Source: a virus. From it: DNA of 28,343 nt. Numbering within the stretch: the stretch's first letter is position 1; every line of letters starts with the position of its first letter. Both the position numbers and the translations under genes were made by a program. This document shows, piece after piece, positions 8,100-13,602 of the stretch. The DNA lies in the IMG/VR virus record IMGVR_UViG_3300025146_000191, positions 1-28,343 of that record, one strand, 5' to 3'. Under the pieces are notes generated by a model, which saw only the letters and a list, made by a program, of their open reading frames with translations, ran no database searches and was not told the DNA's origin.

Positions 8100-8446
8100 T
8101 CTAGTTTCTCCTTTATCTTGTCAATAAACTGCTCAACTTTTTGTCTATAAAAAGTATCAAAGTCACTGGTCTTTTCGGTTTGTTCCCAAAGTACAAACAA
8201 TACGGCTCTCAATCTTTGGCTTGGTGTCTTCTCGCCTCTTTCAACCCTTTCTTTAGTAACTTGTATATCCTCTGGCAATATTTCTCTTTCAGCCATTACG
8301 GCCCAAACTTCTTTACCTTTAAGACTGCTGAGCAATCCTGCTTCTGGTGGGGTCAATTCTCTAGTGTGTAATTTCAGCCCCCAGCCTCTATCGGCCATTG
8401 ATTCAATTTTTTCTATTATTACTGGAACTTGAAAGAGATTACTCAT
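8096..8446 (-). CDS. Conserved-looking early protein, 116 aa, unknown
   Basis: The chosen ATG overlaps the GAGTAA end of the upstream gene; an upstream in-frame TTG would add two residues. The protein has a beta-rich N-terminus (LFQVPVIIEKIESMADRGW) with ELTPPEAGLLSSLKGKEVW after it, and a charged helical C-terminus. This arrangement next to a single-strand annealing protein is common in phage recombination clusters. No function can be named. Confidence 0.65.
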   Translation of the reverse strand: MSNLFQVPVIIEKIESMADRGWGLKLHTRELTPPEAGLLSSLKGKEVWAVMAEREILPEDIQVTKERVERGEKTPSQRLRAVLFVLWEQTEKTSDFDTFYRQKVEQFIDKIKEKLD

Positions 8447-8627
8447 CTTCAAAATTTATAGCCATTGTAAGTTCTGTATCGTCTTTCAGAACTTCCAAAA
8501 CGTCTTTTGCACCTGCTAAATATATATCTGCCATAGCTCTCGCCCCTACATGGGGATGTCTTTCGGCTAAGGTCTTAATTGTTTTGTCAGATTTTTTATC
8601 GAAATCCCAGACTTCTTTAAACTCCAT
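8439..8627 (-). CDS. Small acidic early protein, 62 aa
   Basis: AAAGGAGGCAG immediately precedes the ATG, and the start overlaps the stop of the annealing-protein gene. The product, MEFKEVWDFDKKSDKT then helical ARAMADIYLAGAKDVLEVL, is acidic and probably alpha-helical. No family recognised; its place between two recombination-cluster genes is the only clue. Confidence 0.65.
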   Translation of the reverse strand: MEFKEVWDFDKKSDKTIKTLAERHPHVGARAMADIYLAGAKDVLEVLKDDTELTMAINFEDE

Positions 8628-9201
8628 CTGCCTCCTTTGCTGGCATTAAATTCCTTTGGGCAATTTTAATCCGTTCCATAACCCCTGACTTCTCCTCAAA
8701 GGTCAAGGTTTTATATTCTTGGCTTTGCATTATGGTATTTATATCCTCAAATGTCTTAGCCTTAACCACCTGGCTAAATATTTCTTTATACTTAGGGTTA
8801 TCACTACCGTGGAAGCCAATCACTTTACCTTCCCTACCTTGTGCGTGCATAACCTCCTCTGCCGAAGCAATACCGCCAATCAACCCAAAACCAGCAAAAC
8901 CCAACGCCCTACCTATAGCCGAGGTTTCAGCAACCTCAAACGGGCTTGTTCCCTCTACACCTTGAGCATCAAAATAGCTTACAGCATGGCCGTTATAAAC
9001 CTTGCTATCAATCTCAACCGTAGCTTTGAATAATACGCTGTTGTCCCTTACCTCAAAGTTTGTGGTTATACTTAGTGATTCGTGGGTATCACGGTGGGCC
9101 TCAATTAGCCTACCAGCCACCATCATATATTTTTTTCCTTTAATATCTACTATGTAATCTTCTGGTTTAACTTGAGGTTTGGTTTTTTCTTCTTCAGGCA
9201 T
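8617..9201 (-). CDS. Probable single-strand annealing protein (ERF/Rad52-like), 194 aa
   Basis: Numbering from the ATG with AGGAGG four bases before it (a TTG nine codons upstream is less likely). The core is GRLIEAHRDTHESLSI near 30-45, an FxVRDNSVLFKATVEI strand pair, and ETSAIGRALGFAGFGLIGG at 92-110. That last motif is a hallmark of a phage family usually tied to ssDNA binding and annealing in recombination. Neighbouring small genes fit an early recombination/replication module. The assignment to the ERF/Rad52 group is from motif memory, not alignment. Confidence 0.55.
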   Translation of the reverse strand: MPEEEKTKPQVKPEDYIVDIKGKKYMMVAGRLIEAHRDTHESLSITTNFEVRDNSVLFKATVEIDSKVYNGHAVSYFDAQGVEGTSPFEVAETSAIGRALGFAGFGLIGGIASAEEVMHAQGREGKVIGFHGSDNPKYKEIFSQVVKAKTFEDINTIMQSQEYKTLTFEEKSGVMERIKIAQRNLMPAKEADGV

Positions 9202-9358
9202 TTGGCCTCCTGTTAAGATATACGGCAACCTTACCCAAATTCTGTAGGACCGTATAGGAAATCAAATCGCTGTGGTAAATTGGTAACTCGTCTATTTTAT
9301 CTCTGACGCTTTCCAACGCCTGTTCTAAAGTTTGGTAAGTAGCAACTTTAATTTGCAT
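9194..9358 (-). CDS. Small early protein, 54 aa, unknown
   Basis: The ORF starts at an ATG overlapping the end of the Cys-containing gene by 11 nt, with AAAGGGG seven bases upstream. It ends in TGA inside the start of the annealing protein gene. The product begins MQIKVATYQTLEQALESVRD and is mostly helical. No family recognised. Confidence 0.6.
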   Translation of the reverse strand: MQIKVATYQTLEQALESVRDKIDELPIYHSDLISYTVLQNLGKVAVYLNRRPNA

Positions 9359-9584
9359 TTAAACCCCTTTCAGGTAGCTCTACTAAATAACTGGCTCTAC
9401 AATCTTGACACTTGCCGTGTTTTCCGAACTCGTCTTTGTATTCCCATTGAATCCGGCCACCGCATTTATAACCAATAAAATCTTCGGGGTCGTCTGCATA
9501 ATTGGCAACACAAATATTGCCGTGCAAGGAAACTTCTCTTTCTACTTCGTGGCCTAAAGCCTTTATGTAAAGTTGGGCTAACAT
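9348..9584 (-). CDS. Small zinc-binding early protein, 78 aa
   Basis: After an N-terminal helix (MLAQLYIKALGHEVE) there is a YKCGGRIQWEY stretch and then GKCQDCRASYLVELP. Three closely placed Cys (CGG, CxxC) plus an earlier Cys in GNICVANY could bind one zinc ion. AAGAAGG precedes the ATG. Likely a zinc-ribbon protein; role unknown. Confidence 0.65.
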   Translation of the reverse strand: MLAQLYIKALGHEVEREVSLHGNICVANYADDPEDFIGYKCGGRIQWEYKDEFGKHGKCQDCRASYLVELPERGLNAN

Positions 9585-9653
9585 AAATACAACCTTCTTT
9601 CCCGAGGCTACCAGCAGGCTTCGTGTTACCTAACCCACTGATACCCCCGCAAC

Positions 9654-9727
9654 TGCCCTTGTGTAGATTATCATTAGACTGCCATCTAATTTTCAATTTT
9701 TAGCACCTGCCATGCAACACAAGGGCA
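9654..9727 (-). repeat. 11-bp inverted repeat in gene-free DNA
   Basis: TGCCCTTGTGT and ACACAAGGGCA lie 52 bases apart in the 169-base gap between two early genes (9585-9753). Only ORFs of under 20 codons occur here. Two copies of ATGGCAG lie inside the loop. The transcript could form a long hairpin, or the arms could be protein-binding sites. Confidence 0.45.
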
Positions 9728-9753
9728 ACTGTGGTTCTCTCTCCTTCTCCCAT

Positions 9754-9936
9754 TTACCTATTCGCATATTCAGGCAATAGGCTGATCTTGGCTCTCCAGA
9801 CCGGCAGCATTTTCTTTTGCAGCCAACTTTCCGCCCCGCCGTAGTTTCTGGCAGAGTAGAAACGGTCAAGAATCTCTTTATCCCTTTGGGTTAAGATGTC
9901 GAAAGCCATCAGTTCCCAAACACTCCCTGGTTTCAT
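9754..9936 (-). CDS. Small early protein, 60 aa
   Basis: A near-perfect RBS (GGGAGGT) stands five bases before the ATG. The product begins MKPGSVWELMAFDILTQRD and continues with two amphipathic helices and YGGAESWLQKKMLPVW. The look is that of a small helical DNA-binding or adaptor protein, but no family is recognised. It is the first gene after the promoter at 10094-10122 and is separated from it by a long structured leader. Confidence 0.65.
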   Translation of the reverse strand: MKPGSVWELMAFDILTQRDKEILDRFYSARNYGGAESWLQKKMLPVWRAKISLLPEYANR

Positions 9937-10087
9937 TCTTACCTCCCTTCTCCAAGATTATATCCTGGTAAGCTAGTTGCTTACAACGAACACTGGCAAA
10001 ATGTCGTCCGAGGGCTGAAAGGTGGGCCACAAGCCACCGCCTTTGGCAACCAGCTATCAAGCGACAATCTCCTAATCTCAATCCTAC
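9937..10087 (-). ncRNA. Possible structured RNA leader, about 150 nt
   Basis: Transcription from the promoter just upstream would give a leader of about 150 nt before the 60-aa gene, richer in G and C than its surroundings. Visible helices: GTAAGC/GCTTAC (9968-9984, 5-nt loop); CCAGGAT/ATCTTGG (9952-9968, 7 pairs with one G-U, 3-nt loop), which ends just before the RBS; GGTGG/CCACC around 10020-10038; and TGTCG with CGACA (about 10062 and 10004). A TTG-started ORF crosses the region but has no RBS, so I read it as non-coding. It does not fit any RNA family I can name. Confidence 0.35.
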
Positions 10088-10093
10088 AAACCA

Positions 10094-10122
10094 ATCTTAA
10101 TACAACCGCAAGGGCTTGTCAA
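10094..10122 (-). promoter_or_regulatory. Sigma70-like promoter
   Basis: TTGACA at 10117-10122, a 17-base spacer, then TAAGAT at 10094-10099 (4 of 6 consensus). The -35 overlaps the stop codon of the HTH gene. Start of transcription would be near 10087, feeding the 60-aa gene and the recombination cluster. Confidence 0.55.
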
Positions 10123-10289
10123 CCCCCTAGTTTAGCCTTATAGTTTCTATACCTCTTGTGTACTGCTTGCCTAGAAACATTAAATTGGGGCATCTTGGAT
10201 ATTTCATCGAAGGTATAACCCTGGATGTCGTGCAAAGCAACTATCAAGCTTTGTTCCCGTTCGTGCTTTCTTCTTCTTGGTTCTTCCAT
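10119..10289 (-). CDS. Sigma-region-4-like HTH protein, 56 aa
   Basis: ATG to TGA, 56 codons. The N-terminus is very basic (MEEPRRRKHEREQ), followed by a helix (SLIVALHDIQ), YTFDEISKM, NVSRQAVHKRYRNYK. This is the layout of sigma-70 region 4 and related HTH domains, where SRQAVHKR would be the recognition helix. No RBS is present; TATAAT sits six bases before the ATG, so it may be read from a leaderless transcript. Likely a small transcription regulator of the early region. Confidence 0.65.
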   Translation of the reverse strand: MEEPRRRKHEREQSLIVALHDIQGYTFDEISKMPQFNVSRQAVHKRYRNYKAKLGG

Positions 10290-10295
10290 AGATAA

Positions 10296-10301
10296 ATTAT
10301 A
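10296..10301 (-). promoter_or_regulatory. TATAAT box six bases before an ATG
   Basis: A perfect -10 hexamer overlaps the stop of the upstream gene and is followed by six bases and then the ATG of the HTH gene. No good -35 stands 16-18 bases upstream (a TTGACA is present but only seven bases away). If active, the transcript would be leaderless. Confidence 0.3.
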
Positions 10302-10611
10302 AACCCTGTGTCAACTTGTTTCTTATTTCTTCAATTTTTTTCCTAGCTTTTAGTCTTTCCTCCGGTGTTTGCTGGGGATATTTTTCTGGAGCCGTTAGTT
10401 GGTTTTCTATTTGTCTGCTTTCAAGTGACCACGAAACAATATGTGATAATTTAAAACCGCCTTCTTTTAACTCAATGAAGCCCGACTCCCCCTGAATCAA
10501 CCTTCTTTTTATCTGCTCTAACTCCTCGCCGGTAACCTGATATTCTTTTCTTGTAGAAAGCTGGATTGTCCAAAGCTCACGATATTTTGGTATAGCTGTA
10601 TTTTCTACCAT
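10297..10611 (-). CDS. Early protein, 104 aa, unknown
   Basis: The ATG has AAAGGGG nine bases upstream; in-frame codons further 5' lie within the end of the replication gene. The product begins MVENTAIPKYRELWTIQL. Its middle reads as a beta-rich segment (SGFIELKEGGFKLSHIVSW), and its C-terminus (residues 75-104) is a charged helix. It follows the replication gene with overlap, so may assist replication. No family recognised. Confidence 0.6.
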   Translation of the reverse strand: MVENTAIPKYRELWTIQLSTRKEYQVTGEELEQIKRRLIQGESGFIELKEGGFKLSHIVSWSLESRQIENQLTAPEKYPQQTPEERLKARKKIEEIRNKLTQGL

Positions 10612-11200
10612 TTTCTTGACCCCTTTCTTTAATCTTTCTAATATCACGCAATACAAAATTACGCAATGCGGCTTTTAAATCTTTATATCTCTTTCCGCTA
10701 GAAGCCACATAATTATCTAAAGCCTCTTTTTGATAACGTACAAACGCAATAGGTACACCGTATCGTTCTGCTGTTTCCAATAAGTCTTGTTCTGTTAAGG
10801 GGGAGATAATAGAGGGGGTTATTTCTTTCTTCTTACTTCTTTCTTCTTTAGTAGTGTTAATTTGTTGTATGTTTTGCTGTTCGTTTGTTGCATAGTTTGA
10901 TTGATACTTATCATAATTATTGATTGTTATATATGTGTGTTTGTTGTCTGTTTTGATGTTAACCTGGTGTTTAAGTTGTTGTATAAGTAGGTGTCTAACA
11001 GTTAGTCGGTTCCAACCCCACCTTTCGGATAGGTATTTTTGAGTTGTTTTTAGTTCTCCACGCTTACAAAAATCAGTATCTTTATAGTTGGCGAGAAATA
11101 TTAAGTCTATCCAAGCCTGGCCTTTACTAAAGGGCCGGTCTTTCCATATCTCATTATCAATTATTTTTCTGAAAACTTTTATCCAGCCGTTATTGTCCAT
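10577..11200 (-). CDS. Replication initiator/replisome organiser-like protein, 207 aa
   Basis: The chosen ATG (11200) gives MDNNGWIKVFRKIIDNEIW then KGQAWIDLIFLANYKD, the classic start of phage replisome-organiser N-domains. A winged helix follows with TQKYLSERWGWNRLTVRHLL (about 51-70). A low-complexity linker (about 95-130, rich in N, Q, T, K) leads to a C-terminal helix set ending in LRNFVLRDIRKI. A longer ORF upstream (37 codons) runs through the leader hairpins and is not used. The SD-like AGAGGG is eight bases before the ATG and is buried in a hairpin. It probably binds the origin and recruits the helicase. Confidence 0.72.
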   Translation of the reverse strand: MDNNGWIKVFRKIIDNEIWKDRPFSKGQAWIDLIFLANYKDTDFCKRGELKTTQKYLSERWGWNRLTVRHLLIQQLKHQVNIKTDNKHTYITINNYDKYQSNYATNEQQNIQQINTTKEERSKKKEITPSIISPLTEQDLLETAERYGVPIAFVRYQKEALDNYVASSGKRYKDLKAALRNFVLRDIRKIKERGQENGRKYSYTKIS

Positions 11201-11201
11201 C

Positions 11202-11298
11202 AAAAAAGCCCTCTTTATGCTGCGGGGAGTTGTCACACTCGCTTGCGGAATACCCGCAGCCCAAAGAAGGCTTTTAGTGTGACAGTTTACTTCCGCAA
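11202..11298 (-). promoter_or_regulatory. Structured leader with competing helices before replication gene
   Basis: The leader contains four inverted pairs. (a) AAAGCCTTCTTT (11263-11274) pairs with AAAGAGGGCTTT (11205-11216), and inside it GCTGCGGG (minus strand, 11253-11260) pairs with CCCGCAGC (11219-11226); this long hairpin ends in TTTTTT two bases before the ATG and contains the AGAGGG RBS. (b) TGTCACACT (11276-11284) pairs with AGTGTGACA (11231-11239). (c) TTGCGGAA (11291-11298) pairs with TTCCGCAA (11243-11250). (b) and (c) together form a pseudoknot. (b) interleaves with (a), so both cannot form together without crossing. No leader peptide is visible. Confidence 0.6.
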
Positions 11299-11302
11299 TC
11301 AA

Positions 11303-11331
11303 AATATACACTACTCATTTTCAAATGTCAA
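11303..11331 (-). promoter_or_regulatory. Strong sigma70-like early promoter
   Basis: Perfect TTGACA (11326-11331), 17-base spacer, TATATT (11303-11308). Transcription would begin near 11296 and run through the structured leader into the replication gene. Best promoter match in the window. Confidence 0.75.
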
Positions 11332-11352
11332 CCTAGTTGTTGTAAAATATAC

Positions 11353-11370
11353 TTTACGAAGCCTCGTAAA
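11353..11370 (+). promoter_or_regulatory. Operator-like inverted repeat
   Basis: TTTACGA and TCGTAAA are perfect 7-base arms around a 4-base spacer, between the divergent early promoter and the plus-strand gene. TAAAAT at 11343-11348 or TATACT at 11348-11353 could be its plus-strand -10, but no good -35 is seen. The repeat could be an operator or a 5' hairpin of the mRNA. Confidence 0.45.
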
Positions 11371-11395
11371 ATTCAGGCACGAAAGGAGAAAACAG

Positions 11396-11593
11396 GTGAA
11401 GTTCTACGCAACCGTAGTTGTCAGGACTGGCTGGAACCCAACCGAACTGACTACCTATGATTTCGGTTCGGTTTCGCTGAAAATACTCTTGAGGAAAGTG
11501 GCCGAGATTATCAACGAAAACACGCTTTTGGTTGATATGCACCTATGGAACGATAACAAAAGGAATGAGATTGTCAAAGCAAGAGGAGATTAG
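11396..11593 (+). CDS. Only plus-strand gene: 65-aa protein, unknown
   Basis: AAAGGAG lies eight bases before a GTG. The product (starting MKFYATVVVRTGWNPTELT) has a strand-rich N-terminal half and a C-terminal half with a helix and SLKILLRKVAEIIN. The RBS, the upstream inverted repeat and the downstream terminator on the same strand all support this reading over the opposite-strand ORF. It faces away from the replication operon and converges on the 3D gene. Such lone counter-strand genes at an early/late border are often regulators, but no HTH is visible here. Confidence 0.6.
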   Translation: MKFYATVVVRTGWNPTELTTYDFGSVSLKILLRKVAEIINENTLLVDMHLWNDNKRNEIVKARGD

Positions 11594-11620
11594 TATAATT
11601 ATACTGTCCGTTGTTTCCAC

Positions 11621-11648
11621 AGAAGGCTCTGCTGCCCTAGAGTCTTCT
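11621..11648 (+). terminator. Rho-independent terminator of the plus-strand gene
   Basis: AGAAGGCTCT pairs with AGAGTCTTCT (ten pairs, one G-U) around an 8-base loop, followed by TATTTTC. It overlaps the stop codon region of the convergent 3D gene. On the minus strand the stem has one mismatch and no T-run. Confidence 0.5.
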
Positions 11649-12104
11649 TATTTTCAATACCCTTCGGCCCCAAGCTATAGCGTCATCATAATTTGGAAAG
11701 TAAACGTCAATCTTGTTGCCCTTTATAGCACCACCCCTATCAAGAACCGTACAAATCCCATAGCCAGGTATTTCAAATTTTGTCCCAAAAGGATAAACAG
11801 GGTCGGCAGCACAGATTCCATAAGCAACCCTAGCCCCGGAAGCGGTGTAGTACCCCGTCCCTTCTTGCTGGCTGGTGCTGTAACCAGTTACGCTATAAAA
11901 GCCGTTAGGGGCGACCACAGGGCCTCTGGCAAGCATTTGTGGTTTTGGAGTATATTTTTTAGATTTTATGGATACTGTTATTACAGGCCCTTGATATTCT
12001 GCGGGTTTTGGGGTTTGCCTAGTTTGGTTTTCGGCTGCCGTATCTCCGTTAAATATTAAAACTAGGAAAATAATCAGGAGATACGGTAAGAAAATTCTAT
12101 ACAA
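11637..12104 (-). CDS. 3D-domain peptidoglycan enzyme, 155 aa
   Basis: The TTG start gives a hydrophobic N-terminal anchor or signal peptide (FLPYLLIIFLVLIF, about 5-18). After a Pro-rich linker comes the 3D domain: TASGARVAYGICAADP (87-102), PFGTKFEIPGYG (105-116) and VLDRGGAIKGNKIDVYFP (120-137). Asp101, Asp122 and Asp133 are the three conserved Asp of the family, which shares the barrel of MltA-type lytic transglycosylases. Likely cuts peptidoglycan during lysis or at the cell envelope. The -10 box nine bases upstream suggests its own promoter and an almost leaderless message. Confidence 0.8.
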   Translation of the reverse strand: MYRIFLPYLLIIFLVLIFNGDTAAENQTRQTPKPAEYQGPVITVSIKSKKYTPKPQMLARGPVVAPNGFYSVTGYSTSQQEGTGYYTASGARVAYGICAADPVYPFGTKFEIPGYGICTVLDRGGAIKGNKIDVYFPNYDDAIAWGRRVLKIRRL

Positions 12105-12112
12105 CCGATATA

Positions 12113-12118
12113 ATTATA
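12113..12118 (-). promoter_or_regulatory. TATAAT box before the 3D gene
   Basis: A perfect -10 hexamer within a TATAATTATA palindrome lies nine bases before the TTG start. TTGGGG 18 bases upstream is a weak -35. Transcript start would fall almost at the start codon. Confidence 0.4.
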
Positions 12119-12132
12119 CCACTTATATACAA

Positions 12133-12156
12133 GAAGCCCCAACTAAGTAGGGCTTC
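12133..12156 (-). terminator. Hairpin after the holin-like gene
   Basis: GAAGCCC and GGGCTTC form a 7-base GC-rich stem with a 10-base loop. The stretch after it on the minus strand (TTGTATATAAG) is only weakly T-rich, so it may be an imperfect terminator that separates the main late operon from the 3D gene. Confidence 0.45.
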
Positions 12157-12173
12157 AAGTACCGGCATCATGA

Positions 12174-12344
12174 TTATTTTCCAGTTACACTTGCTCTAAG
12201 AAATACTGCTGCGATTGCACCAAGTCCTGCGATTACTGTTTGAAACGTCTCGGTGTCCCAGCTAATTACATTAAAGAATTGAAGCACGGCAACAACAAAA
12301 ATTACTCCAGCCGTAATATAAGTTCTTCTTCCGGTAAGATTCAT
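12174..12344 (-). CDS. Holin-like small membrane protein, 56 aa
   Basis: MNLTGRRTYITAGVIFVVAV is the start of a well-known small phage family with two hydrophobic helices. Helix one is at about 9-27, helix two at about 35-50 (VIAGLGAIAAVF), and the C-terminus is RASVTGK. Its ATG overlaps the TAA of the endopeptidase gene by one base (TAATG), a lysis-cassette layout. Probable holin that lets the endolysin reach the wall; some relatives are annotated only as hypothetical. Confidence 0.65.
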   Translation of the reverse strand: MNLTGRRTYITAGVIFVVAVLQFFNVISWDTETFQTVIAGLGAIAAVFLRASVTGK

Positions 12345-13294
12345 TATTTATCACCACCTTTACTAAATGGGTTTTTCCAATCATAACCACCCATAAAATT
12401 AGCAACAGATTTTACCAGTTTAATAAAACTGTTGTCGGTTTGTAGAATATTAAACCTAGTTGGTTTTTCATTTATTACTACTGGTTCGGTGAGTTTTAAT
12501 TTGAGGTCGGTCTCTGTCTTTTTTTTATCAACAGCGTCTTTTTTATATTCTTCTATTTGAGTAATGAGGGTATCATTAACAGCGTTTTGGTCTTCTATTG
12601 TCTTTTGAAGTTTCTCTATTTGTCCTTGCAGGGTAACTATACCGGCATTCAAAGTGGCTATTTCTTTATCATATTGGGATTTCTTTACCCATTTGATTAA
12701 ATAGTGTTTAGTTGCGTAGGCTCCAGCACTAAGTTTGCTTTTACGCCACGATTCAATATCGTATTTATTTGGTTTTTTACCGAGTAAAACTGTGAATAAA
12801 GCTGCTAATCTTTCCAGTTCTAAGTCCACGTTATTTACCCCCTTTGACCATTGTACCACTTTGGTTAAGTCAATCAAACGCCCTGCAGGGTCGGCAAATT
12901 CTATATGACAAACCGGCCCCGTTACAGTACCTGTTTGTCCAGTATAACCAATAAGCTGTCCTTTGGTTACTACCTGTCCTGATTTTATTATTAGAGAATC
13001 CATGTGAGCAAATCCTATGCGGTAGCCGTTATTTAATTTAATCCTACAAAATCTTCCGTAACCTGTTTTATAATCTTTGGCAGTAGTAACGGGAGAATAA
13101 ACCTCAATAACTTTACCTGCTTCTGGTGCAAAGGTTTTGATTTTTAGTTTAGGTGGGTAATCTGTACCTGTGTGGGGAAGGGGAATCTTTTGTCCTTTGT
13201 AATTAATAAAATAATCGTAAGGGCCAAGCCTTCCAAAGTTACCTGTTACAGGTAGGATTGGAGTATCAAAAGGCCATAAAAGTTTAATAGACAT
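12344..13294 (-). CDS. M23-family peptidase, endolysin candidate, 316 aa
   Basis: The LytM/M23 domain covers about 15-140. HTGTDYPP at 41-48 supplies His41 and Asp45 of the zinc site, IGFAHMDSL (93-101) gives His97, and GQLIGYTGQTG (112-122) is the conserved Gly-rich turn. VCHIEF at 128-133 stands where HLHFE is usual: zinc ligand His130 is kept but the catalytic His is replaced by Val128. About 180-270 is a long coiled coil (TLQGQIEKLQKTIEDQNAV), then a short tail; no known wall-binding domain is seen. It would cut peptide cross-bridges if active. It lies just before the holin-like gene. Confidence 0.75.
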   Translation of the reverse strand: MSIKLLWPFDTPILPVTGNFGRLGPYDYFINYKGQKIPLPHTGTDYPPKLKIKTFAPEAGKVIEVYSPVTTAKDYKTGYGRFCRIKLNNGYRIGFAHMDSLIIKSGQVVTKGQLIGYTGQTGTVTGPVCHIEFADPAGRLIDLTKVVQWSKGVNNVDLELERLAALFTVLLGKKPNKYDIESWRKSKLSAGAYATKHYLIKWVKKSQYDKEIATLNAGIVTLQGQIEKLQKTIEDQNAVNDTLITQIEEYKKDAVDKKKTETDLKLKLTEPVVINEKPTRFNILQTDNSFIKLVKSVANFMGGYDWKNPFSKGGDK

Positions 13295-13295
13295 T

Positions 13296-13601
13296 TTATT
13301 TATTTAGATGTTCTTTAATTTCTTTACCTAAAGTGTTTTCAATATTAGACTTTTGGGATAATGCCTGCAGGACTATTTGCTTCAAGTAGTCTTTCTTAAA
13401 TTTAACATCTTTGTAAGCACCCTCTAGCCTATTATTTTCTTTTTCCAAATACTCTACCCTTTTAGTTAAATCATTTATGGAATCTCTAAGGAGGTTAAGG
13501 TCGTTGCGTCTTATTTGGTAAACAAAAAAAGATCCTCCTAAAGCTAGGGCGGTTGCTGCTCCTACCCAACCTATTAATGTTTGTGGTAACTCTAAGCCCA
13601 T
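13296..13601 (-). CDS. Membrane-anchored coiled-coil protein, 101 aa
   Basis: I start at the ATG with GGAG ten bases upstream; an in-frame TTG would add six residues. One hydrophobic helix (about 7-27, LIGWVGAATALALGGSFFVY) is followed by a coiled coil (LLRDSINDLTKRVEYLEKEN). The layout resembles small holin-cassette or spanin-like proteins. It stands between the fibre and endopeptidase genes, so a lysis or virion-release role is likely but unproven. Confidence 0.6.
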   Translation of the reverse strand: MGLELPQTLIGWVGAATALALGGSFFVYQIRRNDLNLLRDSINDLTKRVEYLEKENNRLEGAYKDVKFKKDYLKQIVLQALSQKSNIENTLGKEIKEHLNK

Positions 13602-13602
13602 T

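Noticed and set aside
9466-9696. 76-codon minus-strand ORF across the gap
   Set aside because: It overlaps the well-supported Cys-containing gene in another frame; Arg/Cys-rich composition looks like a shadow.
9878-10081. TTG-started 67-codon ORF on the minus strand
   Set aside because: No RBS, out of phase with the well-supported 60-aa gene it overlaps, and it crosses several RNA stems.
9937-10087. tRNA or tmRNA in the GC-richer stretch
   Set aside because: Stems were seen but no cloverleaf, T-loop or CCA-adjacent acceptor stem could be drawn.
11201-11311. Extended start of the replication gene
   Set aside because: The 37 extra codons run through the hairpin leader, and the family start MDNNGWIKVF is at 11200.
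11354-11542. Minus-strand ORF opposite the plus-strand gene
   Set aside because: No RBS or promoter aligned with it, while the plus strand has RBS, operator-like repeat and terminator.
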